The notes under the pieces were generated by a model, which worked only from the letters and a program-made list of their open reading frames with translations, was not told the origin of the DNA and did not search any database. A program made the position numbers and the translations under genes. 64,000 nt of DNA. Origin: Salipiger thiooxidans (GTDB lineage: Bacteria; Pseudomonadota; Alphaproteobacteria; Rhodobacterales; Rhodobacteraceae). Numbering within the stretch: position 1 is the first letter of the stretch; the number at the start of each line of letters is the position of its first letter. Of the stretch, positions 7,688 through 16,181 are shown one piece after another. The stretch is from positions 1-64,000 of the forward strand of contig NZ_FNAV01000020.1 of assembly GCF_900102075.1 (NCBI RefSeq). Direction: 5' to 3'.

Positions 7688-7840
7688 GTGAAGGTGACAA
7701 ATTCCGAGCCCGTCACGCCAATCGACAAAACCACCAAGAACGCGAAGCGCGTCCTGGAGGAAGATGCCGAGGTGAGGGCCGAGAAGACAGCGCGCCTGAA
7801 GGCCGCTCGCGAAGAGCGTGACGCCCGCCGCATGGACTGA
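7688..7840 (+). CDS. Small basic protein, paralogue of the 5263-5451 product
   Basis: From a GTG at 7688 the product is 50 residues; the frame is open back to the end of the cold-shock gene, so the true start is uncertain. The C-terminus (KNAKRVLEEDAEVRAEKTAR, then LKAAREERDA) carries the same EKT-RL-AAR-ER signature as the protein at 5263-5451. It is highly charged and predicted helical. Function is unknown. Confidence 0.5.
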   Translation: MKVTNSEPVTPIDKTTKNAKRVLEEDAEVRAEKTARLKAAREERDARRMD

Positions 7841-8197
7841 TCGTCCAATTGTCAGCTGTACGTCTGGGTGACGCGCAAAGCGAAGCCCTTGCGAGACCAG
7901 AGGATTCCAGGCGAGCGCGTCGAGCGGACAATACCCTCCAGGGAAGTCTGTTCCGCACCTTGCTCTCCCGGAGGATCCGTGGCGAGGCTCGCCTCGTCAC
8001 GGATGCCGGCATGTCGAGACCGGCACTTGGGCCGTCTCCGAGCATTTCACCAATAGATAATGTCTGGCGGTGGCGCTTGGTGCCGACCGTGGCGGTATCT
8101 ACCGGAACTTCATGATCCCTTTGCGTCTCTGGCGATTGCGCATGTCATGCACATGCAATCGCTTTGGCGTGGATCGTATTCAATCGAAAGAAAACAC
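7841..8197. other. Stretch without a recognised gene
   Basis: The 357 bp between the small basic protein and the DUF982 gene carry only overlapping shadow frames. An upstream extension of the DUF982 frame reaches 8060 but lacks family similarity. No RNA gene or clear promoter was recognised. Confidence 0.45.
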
Positions 8198-8449
8198 ATG
8201 ATGGAAATTCAATGGGGCCAACCTGTGGTCCTGATGACGTCGCAAAATGGCGACACTGAACACTTCAGCACGATAGAAAAGGTGCGATATTGGCTGCGCC
8301 GCAGGTGGCCGATTTCCGATGGCGAGCGCCAGGTGGCGCTCACGAAAGTCGAGTCTGCAATGGACTGCATGAGCCCGGTCGAGGATGCGCGCCGCGCTTT
8401 CCTCGTTGCCGCGAGGTCTGCGGGCTTCATTCCCGCCAATCTGGTGTAG
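8198..8449 (+). CDS. DUF982 domain protein
   Basis: This 83-residue protein matches the DUF982 pattern as I know it: WGQPVVLM at the N-terminus, an ST(I)EKVRYWLRRRWP helix, and the end DARRAFLVAARSAGFIP. Such single-domain proteins are common in rhizobia and Rhodobacteraceae and have no assigned function. Two adjacent ATGs at 8198 and 8201 follow AAAGAAAACAC; the first is used here. Nearby genes give no functional clue. Confidence 0.75.
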   Translation: MMEIQWGQPVVLMTSQNGDTEHFSTIEKVRYWLRRRWPISDGERQVALTKVESAMDCMSPVEDARRAFLVAARSAGFIPANLV

Positions 8450-8910
8450 GTCCTTCGGTCGCAAAGACGCGCCCCTGGCACCTGTGTTCAGCTCGAGGCC
8501 CGTGACCCCCCCGGCAGAGTTCCAGGACGTTTCCGGTCTTCAGCCAACCTTCATGCGCTGCGGAGAAAGGGGCCGGATCCTGCCCTCTCACGGCAAGCGC
8601 TCGTCTCTTCGTCCCAACCTCTTCCCGATGCTCCCCCGCGGTGCCATTCAAGAGAGGATCAGGAGCGCCGAGTCTGTCGTCGATCACGACGTCAACTTTT
8701 GAGACGTCCTTCGACGTGCGGCAACGGATCTCGGGGGAAGCCCGCACATCTGCGCGGCGACCGACCACTAGTGGAACCTCGCCCCGAAGGGCCTTGCTGC
8801 TCAGTCTTCGCGTTCCCTCCAGAGCAACACGGCGGCAACATTTCCGCTCTTGTGCGCAGCACGGTACTCGGGGCAGCCTCGTGAAACCCTTCGTTCACCC
8901 GCGAGGCCAC
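8450..8910. other. Stretch without a recognised gene, upstream of the catabolic cluster
   Basis: The 461 bp hold no frame with recognisable similarity. The downstream acetyltransferase frame extends back to 8641, but residues before 8911 look random. A promoter for the following gene cluster should lie here; I could not identify convincing -35/-10 elements. Confidence 0.45.
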
Positions 8911-9693
8911 ATGGGCGCACATCGGTTGCGGCAAACGCTTCTGTCAGACACTCTTGAGCTGCTCTCCACCGAGCCGGGAGTGGGAACGCTGCTCGGGATC
9001 GAGCCAGGCGAGCTGTCCGACTTGTCCGAGCTGATGGCGGCTGCGCTTGCCGCCTGCCTGCCCGAGGGCAAGGCGCGGGTGTGGCTGCGCGGTCTGGCCG
9101 TTGAGCTCTTCCGCCACCGGAACGATCTTCTGGAGACCTCGCTTGACGATCTGCTGGTCACCAGCGCGCGCGACGGACAACCCGGTGGGGCTCCGCGCGT
9201 GCTGCTTTTCGCAAACGGCTATCACGCGCTCTTGTCCTACCGGGTGAGCCGGGCGCTTTGGCTGGCGGGGCGCGAGGAGCTGGCTCTGGCGGTCAAGAGC
9301 CAGTTCACCCGGGCGCTCTCGGTCGAGATCTGGCCGCAAGCGGAGATCGGCCGCGGCGTGTGGTTCGATCACGGGCTCGGGCTGGTGATCGGCCAGACGG
9401 CGGTGATCGAAGAGGACGTGAGCCTCTGGCACGGGGTCACGCTGGGGTCGAATTTCGTCGACATGGGAGAGGGGCGACATCCCAGGCTGCGCCGTGGCGC
9501 GGTGGTCGGGGCGGGCGCGATGATCCTCGGCCCGGTCGAGGTGGGGGCCGGGGCGACGGTGGCTGCCGGAGCAGTCGTCACCAGGGATGTCCCGCCCGGC
9601 CATGTCGTGACCGGCCCTCGCGGCACTGATCGCGGCGTCGGGCGTTTCGCAGGCTTCGCAACGCTAGCAGAGTTGAAAGGCCGGGCGGAATGA
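8911..9693 (+). CDS. Divergent serine O-acetyltransferase (CysE-like)
   Basis: The 260-residue protein has the helical N-terminal domain and left-handed beta-helix C-terminal domain of serine acetyltransferases, which make O-acetylserine for cysteine synthesis. The hexapeptide part includes WFDHGLGLVIGQTAVI, GVTLGS, GEGRHPRLRRGAVVGAGAMI and VVTRDVPPGHVV. The catalytic histidine of CysE aligns with DHGLG and the second conserved histidine with GRHPR. In E. coli CysE the dyad aspartate lies in DIHPAA; here the equally spaced residues read EIWPQA, so Asp is replaced by Glu and the following His by Trp. It may act on a different substrate. The start ATG at 8911 is chosen because upstream residues are unrelated. 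It overlaps the next gene by 4 bp. Confidence 0.8.
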   Translation: MGAHRLRQTLLSDTLELLSTEPGVGTLLGIEPGELSDLSELMAAALAACLPEGKARVWLRGLAVELFRHRNDLLETSLDDLLVTSARDGQPGGAPRVLLFANGYHALLSYRVSRALWLAGREELALAVKSQFTRALSVEIWPQAEIGRGVWFDHGLGLVIGQTAVIEEDVSLWHGVTLGSNFVDMGEGRHPRLRRGAVVGAGAMILGPVEVGAGATVAAGAVVTRDVPPGHVVTGPRGTDRGVGRFAGFATLAELKGRAE

Positions 9694-10586
9694 CGTCGCT
9701 TGGGATCGACCATCCTTTGGTCTGTGTGCGCAATCTGGCCGAGGCGCGCGAGACGTACCTTTCACTCGGCTTTCTGATGAAACCTCCGGGAATGCATCCC
9801 TGGGGCACGTCCACTGCGCTGGTGATCTTCCGCAACCAGTTGCTGGAGCTGGTGGGGATCGGCGACGAGAGTCTGCTCGAAGGCTACCCGGCGGGAGACT
9901 TCCTTTTCGGCCGCCATGTCCAGCGCTGGCTGGATGAGCGCGACGGGGTACCTTTTTCGGCACTCAACTCGACAGATGCCGAGGCGGATGAGGCGGCGGT
10001 CGTGGCGCGGGGCGGTCACTGCGAAGGCACCATCGAGTTCGGGCGCGACGTGATCCGCGACGACGGCGCGCCAGACCGCACCGCAACCACGCTGAAGATC
10101 TTCACCCGGCCCGGCCTGCCGCGCCTGACGATGTTCGCCTGCCAGCAACACCGCCGCGACCTGATCGAATTTCCGAAATGGATGGATCACCCCAATGGCG
10201 CACACGGCTTTGTCTCGGCCACGATCCTTGCCGAGCCGAAAGACCAACCGGCGGTGAGGGACTGGCTCGCCACGCTGCATGGTTCCGAGGCGATCACCGA
10301 CACCGGCCGGGGTTTCACGGTCTTCACCGGCAGAGGCCACTGGCGGGTGCTTTGCCGCGATGCCGCCAGGGCAGTCTTTGGCCCGCTGCCCGCAGACCTT
10401 GCTCCGGACGGCGCGCCCTCGGTGATCTCGCTCGACGTCGCCTGCCGCGCGCTGGATCGGGTCCTCCCCTTCGTGGACACGGGCGGCTTCGCCTGTCAGA
10501 AGATCGGCAGCGCACTTGTCCTGACCGAGCACGCTCGGCTGGGCGGTATCCTGCTGACTTTCCAGGAGGCGCCGGCGGCGCCCTGA
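9690..10586 (+). CDS. Glyoxalase-like (VOC superfamily) protein
   Basis: A 298-residue protein with an N-terminal glyoxalase-like domain, starting GIDHPLVCVRNLAEARETY with LGF and LVIFRNQLLELVG. These are the paired beta-alpha-beta elements of the VOC fold with a metal-site His (DHPLV) and Glu (LLELVG). The second half repeats a weaker domain (HGFVSATILAEP and later blocks). Family members include dioxygenases, isomerases and lyases, so the reaction is not defined. The ATG at 9690 overlaps the preceding stop in an ATGA, implying translational coupling. Its place next to an amidohydrolase suggests a role in the same degradation route. Confidence 0.78.
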   Translation: MTSLGIDHPLVCVRNLAEARETYLSLGFLMKPPGMHPWGTSTALVIFRNQLLELVGIGDESLLEGYPAGDFLFGRHVQRWLDERDGVPFSALNSTDAEADEAAVVARGGHCEGTIEFGRDVIRDDGAPDRTATTLKIFTRPGLPRLTMFACQQHRRDLIEFPKWMDHPNGAHGFVSATILAEPKDQPAVRDWLATLHGSEAITDTGRGFTVFTGRGHWRVLCRDAARAVFGPLPADLAPDGAPSVISLDVACRALDRVLPFVDTGGFACQKIGSALVLTEHARLGGILLTFQEAPAAP

Positions 10587-10625
10587 CACGAGACGGGCGC
10601 CCGGGCGCGTCCGCAAGGAGACTTC

Positions 10626-11765
10626 ATGTTCGACCAAGACCACATCGCCGAAGCCATTGCCTGGCGCCACGACCTGCACCGCCACCCCGAGCTGGGCTTC
10701 GAAGAGCACCGGACCTCGGAGATGATCGCCGCGCTGCTCACCGGCTGGGGCTGGCGGGTGCACCGCGGTCTCGCGGGCACCGGCGTCGTGGCGCAGATGG
10801 GGCAGGGCGCGCCGGTGATCGGTCTGCGCGCCGACATCGACGCGCTGCCCATCGTCGAGGCGACGGGCGCGGCCCATGCCTCGACCATTCCCGGCAAGAT
10901 GCACGCCTGCGGCCATGACGGGCACGCTGCAATGCTCCTGCTTGCCGCGCGGCAGATCGCGGCGGAAGGCGTCGAACAGGGCACCGTCACGCTGATCTTC
11001 CAGCCCGCCGAGGAAAGCGAGGGCGGCGCGCGGGTCATGATAGAGCAGGGGCTCTTCACGCAGTTCCCGGTCGACAAGGTCTTCGGCATCCACAACTGGC
11101 CGGGCCTCGCGCCGGGGCGCTTCGTGGCGCGCGACGACAAGATGATGGCGGCCTTCTCGGTCTTCGACATCGAAATCCTCGGCAAGGGCGGCCATGGCGC
11201 CATGCCCGAGCAGTCCGACGGCGTGATCGCCGCCGCCGGGCGCACCGCCGCGGCGCTGCAGGAGATCCCGGCACGCGCGCTCTCGCCGCTCGAGCCCGGC
11301 GTGGTCTCGGTTACGCAGATCCACAGCGGCTCGGCCTACAACGTCTGCCCCGACCGCGCGGTACTGCGCGGCACCTGCCGCTGGTTCGGGCCCGAGGCCG
11401 GCGACATCATCGAAGAGCGTGTCCGCCGGGTGGCCACTGCCGAGGCCACCGCGCAGGGCTGTACCGCCAATATCGACTACCAGCGCCGCTACCCCGCGAC
11501 GATCAACAGCGCCCCCGAGGCCGCGCTGGCCCGCGACGTGGCGGCGGAGATGGGACTCGATACCGCTATGACCGGCCCGAGCATGGCCTCGGAGGATTTC
11601 GCCTTCATGCTGAACGAGGTTCCCGGTGCCTACCTCTGGCTCGGGGCGGCGCGCGAGGGCGAGAACCCCGGGCTGCATTCGGCGAAGTTCGACTTCAACG
11701 ACGCGGTGCTGCCCGCCGGCGCCGAGCTCTGGGTGCGCCTCGCCCGCCGCGCCACGCGGGGCTGA
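10626..11765 (+). CDS. M20-family amidohydrolase (hippurate/N-acyl amino acid hydrolase type)
   Basis: This 379-residue enzyme belongs to the M20D amidohydrolases, which split N-acyl amino acids, hippurate or IAA-amino acid conjugates. Metal-ligand and catalytic motifs are visible: RHPELGFEE, GLRADIDALP near residue 63, MHACGHDGHAAM near 97, QPAEESEGGA near 129, FGIHNWPG near 152, and the dimerisation-domain motif GKGGHGAMPE near 190. The C-terminal SEDFAFML is also standard. It is cytosolic and probably binds two Zn or Mn ions. AAGGAG lies 6 bp before the ATG. Its stop overlaps the next gene's start (TGATG). Confidence 0.92.
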   Translation: MFDQDHIAEAIAWRHDLHRHPELGFEEHRTSEMIAALLTGWGWRVHRGLAGTGVVAQMGQGAPVIGLRADIDALPIVEATGAAHASTIPGKMHACGHDGHAAMLLLAARQIAAEGVEQGTVTLIFQPAEESEGGARVMIEQGLFTQFPVDKVFGIHNWPGLAPGRFVARDDKMMAAFSVFDIEILGKGGHGAMPEQSDGVIAAAGRTAAALQEIPARALSPLEPGVVSVTQIHSGSAYNVCPDRAVLRGTCRWFGPEAGDIIEERVRRVATAEATAQGCTANIDYQRRYPATINSAPEAALARDVAAEMGLDTAMTGPSMASEDFAFMLNEVPGAYLWLGAAREGENPGLHSAKFDFNDAVLPAGAELWVRLARRATRG

Positions 11766-12673
11766 TGGACGCGCTCGACAGCCGTTTCCTGCGCGAGTTC
11801 CTCGCGGTCGCGCAGGAGGGCTCGATCCGCCGCGCGGCGGATCGGCTGAATGTCGTGCCCTCGGCGATCTCGCGCAAGATCGCCGAGGCCGAGGCCCGGC
11901 TCGGGGTGGCACTCTTCGAGCGCAGCTCCAGGGGCGTGACGATGACCGAGGCCGGGGAGCTTCTGCGCGAGCACGCGCTGCACCTTCAGGACGAGCAGAC
12001 CTTCCTTCTTGACCAGATCGGCCGCTACCGGGCAGGACGCACGCAGACCGTGCGCATCGCGCTCGGAGAGGGGTTCACCGCCGACCTGATGGAGAACGGG
12101 CTGTCGGAGCTGAGCCGGCTGCAGCCCGACCTGCGCTTTGCCATCGACCACGCCGGCACCGACGAGCTGCAGCGCCGCGTGATCGAGGGGGAGGCCGATA
12201 TCGGAATCGCCTATAACCCGCTGGTGTCCGAGGCGACCCGCTCGCTGGCCATGGGGCGCCAGCCGCTCTGCGCCGTTGTGCCTGCGAATTCATCACTGGC
12301 GGATCGGAGACGGGTCGGGCTGGCCGAGGTGCTGGAGCATCCCGTCGCCATGCTCGATGCGCGCCATGCCATCCGGCACCTCGTCGGGCAGGTCGCCGCC
12401 GACCGCGGGCTGGCGCTGCGGGTGCATGTGGAGACAGCCTCCATCGCGCTGCTGATCCGCTACGTGAGCGCGGGCATGGGCGTGACCTTCCTGCCGAGAT
12501 TTTCCGCGTCGATTCAGGCGGATCGCGGCGATCTGGCGGTGATCGAGCTGGACGAGCCGGCGCTGCACCGGGTCAGCACGCACCTCATGGTGCGGGCCCG
12601 CCGGCGCCTGCCGAAATCGGTGGAACTGGTGGCGAGCTTCCTGTCGGACCGCATGGTGGCCTTCCGCCGGTGA
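11765..12673 (+). CDS. LysR-type transcriptional regulator, probably of this cluster
   Basis: A 302-residue LysR regulator with an N-terminal winged helix-turn-helix (FLAVAQEGSIRRAADRLNVV, then SAISRKIAEAEARLG) and a C-terminal periplasmic-binding-like effector domain. Its start codon overlaps the amidohydrolase stop by 1 bp, so it is cotranscribed with putative catabolic genes instead of being divergent. A perfect GTTGCC-N5-GGCAAC dyad lies 9 bp after its stop and upstream of the oxidoreductase gene, a plausible binding site. The effector is likely the pathway substrate or an intermediate. Confidence 0.92.
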   Translation: MDALDSRFLREFLAVAQEGSIRRAADRLNVVPSAISRKIAEAEARLGVALFERSSRGVTMTEAGELLREHALHLQDEQTFLLDQIGRYRAGRTQTVRIALGEGFTADLMENGLSELSRLQPDLRFAIDHAGTDELQRRVIEGEADIGIAYNPLVSEATRSLAMGRQPLCAVVPANSSLADRRRVGLAEVLEHPVAMLDARHAIRHLVGQVAADRGLALRVHVETASIALLIRYVSAGMGVTFLPRFSASIQADRGDLAVIELDEPALHRVSTHLMVRARRRLPKSVELVASFLSDRMVAFRR

Positions 12674-12681
12674 TCTCTGGT

Positions 12682-12698
12682 GTTGCCGTGAGGGCAAC
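12682..12698. promoter_or_regulatory. Candidate LysR operator (GTTGCC-N5-GGCAAC)
   Basis: A perfect 6-bp dyad with 5-bp spacer contains the T-N11-A core typical of LysR boxes. It sits between the lysR gene and the oxidoreductase gene, about 105 bp before the latter's start, where an activator site would be expected. Confidence 0.5.
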
Positions 12699-12802
12699 GC
12701 AATGTGCGCAATGTGACCCCTTCCTGTGAACGCCATTCCTCCAGTTAGCTGTCTGGAATGCTGGCCGAACGTGGCTGGCGACGCACAACGACAGGAGATC
12801 AC

Positions 12803-13714
12803 ATGGCAGAGACGACAGGCAAACGGGCCGGGGTGATCGGACTTGGGGCCATGGGCTTCGGCATGGCGTCGAGCCTTGCCCGCGCGGGCTTCGAGGTGGC
12901 GGGCTACGACCCGGCTCCCGCGGCGCAGGACCGTGCCCGCGAGGCGGGGATCGCGCCAAAGGCGAGCCCGGAAGACGTCTTCGCCACAGCAGACGTCATC
13001 GTGCTTTCGCTGCCTACTGCGGCGCATGTCGAAGGCGTCATCGCCGCGGCACAGGGCGCCGGGCTGCTGGGCGCAGAAGCCGGGGCCAAGGTCATTATCG
13101 ACACCTCCACCTCCGAGGCCGAGGTCAGCCGCAAGCTCGCCGCAGCGCTTGCCGAAGAGGGACACGGCTTCCTCGACGCGCCGGTCAGCGGCGGGCCCTC
13201 CGGCGCGGCCTCGGGCCAGCTTTCGGTGATGCTCGGCGGCGACGAGAAATGGGTCGGTGCAGCGATGCCCGCGCTCGAGGCGATGGCGGCGAAAATCCTG
13301 CACGTCGGCCCGAGCGGCTCGGGCAATGTCGCCAAGCTCGTGAACAACATGCTGGTCGCCAGCCACATGGTTACGACGCTCGAGGCGCTGCGGCTGGCCG
13401 AGGCCGCCGGTGTCGGCGCGGCAGACGCGCTGCGGGTGATCAACTCTGCGACGGGCCGCAGTGCCATCTCGGAAATCCACTTCCCCAACTGGGTGCTGCC
13501 ACGCAGCTTCGACAGCGGTTTCAGCACCGGGCTGATGCGCAAGGACGTGCGCCTCGCCCGCGAGCTGGCGCAAAGCGTCGGCTGCGCCATGCCGGTGGCC
13601 GACCTGGTGGCCGATCTCTGGGCCGAGGAGAACTCGGGCCTGAAGGACGGCGATGATTTCATGCATATGGGCGATCCCGCAGTGGACCGCCTGAGCCATA
13701 AGGAAAAGATGTGA
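12803..13714 (+). CDS. 3-Hydroxyisobutyrate dehydrogenase-family NAD(P)-dependent oxidoreductase
   Basis: The 303-residue protein is a beta-hydroxyacid dehydrogenase. The NAD(P)-binding motif GLGAMGFGM is at residues 12-20 and the substrate-binding motif DAPVSGGPSGAASGQ near 128. The catalytic lysine is in NVAKLVNNML near 176, and LMRKDVRLA is the conserved C-terminal block. Family members oxidise 3-hydroxyisobutyrate, tartronate semialdehyde, L-threonate or gamma-hydroxybutyrate. The ATG at 12803 follows ACAGGAGATCAC; an in-frame ATG 45 bp upstream is less likely. The stop overlaps the next start (TGATG), so an aldehyde product is probably handed to the following dehydrogenase. Confidence 0.9.
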   Translation: MAETTGKRAGVIGLGAMGFGMASSLARAGFEVAGYDPAPAAQDRAREAGIAPKASPEDVFATADVIVLSLPTAAHVEGVIAAAQGAGLLGAEAGAKVIIDTSTSEAEVSRKLAAALAEEGHGFLDAPVSGGPSGAASGQLSVMLGGDEKWVGAAMPALEAMAAKILHVGPSGSGNVAKLVNNMLVASHMVTTLEALRLAEAAGVGAADALRVINSATGRSAISEIHFPNWVLPRSFDSGFSTGLMRKDVRLARELAQSVGCAMPVADLVADLWAEENSGLKDGDDFMHMGDPAVDRLSHKEKM

Positions 13715-15249
13715 TGGCCAAGGACCTCATCGATACCGCGGCCCGCGTGGCCGAGTTGCTGAAGGGTCTCACCGGCTCTTCCGAGGTGCAGTCCTATGTC
13801 GGCGGTGTGCTTGTGCCCGGCACCGGGCACGCGCTGGAGCTCACCGATCCCGCGACGGGCGAGGTCTTCGCCCGCTACAAGGACGCAGGCGCCGAGGTCG
13901 TCGCACAGGCCGCCGAGGCCGCGACGCGGGCACAGAAGGAATGGTTCGCCAAGACCGCCTCCGAGCGCGGTCGCATCATGTTCGAGATCGGCCGCCAGTT
14001 GCGCGCCAATGCCGCCGCGCTGTCGGAGCTGGAAGCCCTCTCCTCGGGCCGCCCGATCCGCGACACTACCGGCGAGCCGGCGCGTATGGCCGAGATGTTC
14101 GAGTATTACGCGGGCTGGTGTGACAAGATCACTGGCGACGTGATCCCGGTGCCCTCGACGCACCTCAACTACACCCGCCACGAGCCGCTCGGCGTGGTCA
14201 GCCAGATCACCCCCTGGAACGCGCCGCTCTTCACCTGCTGCTGGCAGGTCGCCCCGGCGATCTGTGCCGGCAACGGCGTGATGATCAAACCCTCCGAGCT
14301 GACGCCGCTGTCGTCGATCGTGGTCGGCATCCTCTGCGAGAAAGCCGGCGCACCGAAGGGCCTCGTCAACGTCATCGCGGGCGATGGTCCGGGCTCCGGC
14401 CAGGCGATGATCGAGAACCCGGCGACGGCGCTGGTGGTCTTCGTCGGCTCCGCCGAGGCGGGTTCCAAGATCGCGGGCGCGGCTGCGCGGCGGCTGGTGC
14501 CTTCGGTGCTGGAACTGGGCGGCAAGTCAGCCAACATCGTCTTCGGCGATGCCGATCTCGACCGCGCCGTGGTGGGCGCTCAGGCGGCGATCTTCGCCTC
14601 CTGCGGCCAGAGCTGCGTGGCAGGCTCACGGCTTCTGGTGCACCGCTCCGTGCATGCGCAAATGGTTGAAAAGCTGAGCCTCGCGGCTGGCAACATCCCC
14701 GTCGGCGCGCCGATGGATCCGGCGACGCAGATCGGCCCGGTCAACAACCAGCGGCAATGGTCGAAGATCGACGCGATGGTCCGCGAGGCGGTCAGCCAGG
14801 GCGCCGAGATCACCAGCGGCGGCGCGAAACCCGAGGGGCTTGCGGCAAGCGGCGGGTTCTTCTTCGCCCCGACCGTGGTCGACCAGGTGACGCCGCAGAT
14901 GACCATCGCCAACGAGGAGGTCTTCGGCCCCGTGGTCTCGGTGCTGCCCTTCGACACCGAGGAAGAGGCCATCGCTCTGGCCAATGCCACGCCCTACGGG
15001 TTGGCGGGCGCGGTCTGGACGCAGGACGTCGGCCGGGCACATCGCATGGCGGCGCAGGTTCGGGCAGGCACCTTCTGGGTGAACAGCTACAAGACGATCA
15101 ACGTCATGTCGCCGTTCGGCGGCTTCGGGCGCTCCGGCTATGGCCGCTCGTCCGGCCGCGAGGCGCTGGCGGCGTATACGCAGACCAAGTCCGTCTGGGT
15201 CGAGACCGCCGCGAACCCCGCGCAGGGCTTCGGTTACGCGCCGGGCTGA
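13714..15249 (+). CDS. Aldehyde dehydrogenase family protein
   Basis: A 511-residue NAD(P)-dependent aldehyde dehydrogenase. Rossmann and active-site motifs are present: TPWNAPL near residue 165, KPSELTPLS, LELGGKSANIVFGDAD with the general-base Glu near 267, and GQSCVAG with the nucleophile Cys near 301. NEEVFGPVVSV and PFGGFGRSGYGR complete the signature. The ATG at 13714 overlaps the preceding stop by 1 bp; a GTG at 13711 is the alternative. It likely oxidises the semialdehyde made by the upstream enzyme. Confidence 0.93.
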   Translation: MAKDLIDTAARVAELLKGLTGSSEVQSYVGGVLVPGTGHALELTDPATGEVFARYKDAGAEVVAQAAEAATRAQKEWFAKTASERGRIMFEIGRQLRANAAALSELEALSSGRPIRDTTGEPARMAEMFEYYAGWCDKITGDVIPVPSTHLNYTRHEPLGVVSQITPWNAPLFTCCWQVAPAICAGNGVMIKPSELTPLSSIVVGILCEKAGAPKGLVNVIAGDGPGSGQAMIENPATALVVFVGSAEAGSKIAGAAARRLVPSVLELGGKSANIVFGDADLDRAVVGAQAAIFASCGQSCVAGSRLLVHRSVHAQMVEKLSLAAGNIPVGAPMDPATQIGPVNNQRQWSKIDAMVREAVSQGAEITSGGAKPEGLAASGGFFFAPTVVDQVTPQMTIANEEVFGPVVSVLPFDTEEEAIALANATPYGLAGAVWTQDVGRAHRMAAQVRAGTFWVNSYKTINVMSPFGGFGRSGYGRSSGREALAAYTQTKSVWVETAANPAQGFGYAPG

Positions 15250-15362
15250 TGCTTACCTTGGGTCAGTCTGGCGCTGGTCTTTTCCTACCGCCACGGACCG
15301 GGTAACCGCCCGGTCCCGGCCAATGCGCCCCCACAAGGGGGCGTCAACAGAGAGGTCCCCTC

Positions 15363-16178
15363 ATGCCAATAAAAGACATCCTTCTCGACTGGCGGCTGCA
15401 CCTGACCGTGCTGGTCATCACCGTGATCGCCGAGCTTATCGGGGTCATCGCCGTGCCCATCGGCATCGGCTCGATCCTGCTGCTGCCGCTGCTCTACGCC
15501 TTCGTGCTGGGGCTGCTGATAAACCCCAACGTGATCTCGGCTGCGCGCGTCCTGATCCGCGACCGCGAGGTGCATGCCGCATCTCCGCTGATCGTCGTCG
15601 CGATCATGCCCTTCATCGCGAAGTTCGGCACGATCATCGGCCCGTCGATGGACAAGATCATCGACGCCGGCCCCGCGCTTGTCCTGCAGGAGCTGGGCAA
15701 CCTCGGCACCATCGTGCTGGCCTTCCCGGTGGCCGTGCTGGTGCTGCGCATGGGCCGCGAGTCCATCGGTGCCTGTTTCTCGGTGGCGCGCGAGCCCAAT
15801 ATCGCGATCATCGCGGACAAGTATGGGCTGAAGAGCCAGGAAGGCGCGGGGGTCATGGGGGTCTACGTGATAGGGACGCTCTTCGGCACCTTCATCTTCG
15901 CCATTCTCGCCTCGATCCTCGCCACCACCGGGGCCTTCTCGGTCGAGGCGCTGGCCATGGCCTGCGGCATCGGCTCGGGCAGCATGATGGCGGCCTGCTC
16001 GGGGGCACTGGTGCACGCGGTGCCGGACATGGAGGAGCAGATCCTCGCGCTCGCTGGTGCCTCCAACGTGCTGACCTATGCCACCGGTCTCTATCTCTGC
16101 GTCTTCGTGGCGCTGCCGCTGACCGAGAAACTCTACGACCTGCTGGGCCGCAAAGAGCCTTCGAAAACCGGAGCCTGA
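15363..16178 (+). CDS. DUF3100-like polytopic membrane protein (putative transporter subunit)
   Basis: This 271-residue protein has about 8 hydrophobic segments and a conserved-looking loop VHAASPLIVVAIMPFIAKFG. Glycine/serine-rich discontinuities (ACGIGSGSMMAACSGAL) resemble the re-entrant loops of carboxylate transporters. I assign it tentatively to DUF3100. It lies 113 bp after the aldehyde dehydrogenase and only 3 bp before a small four-helix protein, so the two may form a two-component permease for the substrate of this cluster. AGAGAGGTCCCCTC precedes the ATG. Confidence 0.65.
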   Translation: MPIKDILLDWRLHLTVLVITVIAELIGVIAVPIGIGSILLLPLLYAFVLGLLINPNVISAARVLIRDREVHAASPLIVVAIMPFIAKFGTIIGPSMDKIIDAGPALVLQELGNLGTIVLAFPVAVLVLRMGRESIGACFSVAREPNIAIIADKYGLKSQEGAGVMGVYVIGTLFGTFIFAILASILATTGAFSVEALAMACGIGSGSMMAACSGALVHAVPDMEEQILALAGASNVLTYATGLYLCVFVALPLTEKLYDLLGRKEPSKTGA

Positions 16179-16181
16179 ACC

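Noticed and set aside
8641..8910. N-terminal extension of the CysE-like protein
   Set aside because: The 90 extra residues look random (Ser/Arg/Thr-rich), and the family start fits ATG 8911.
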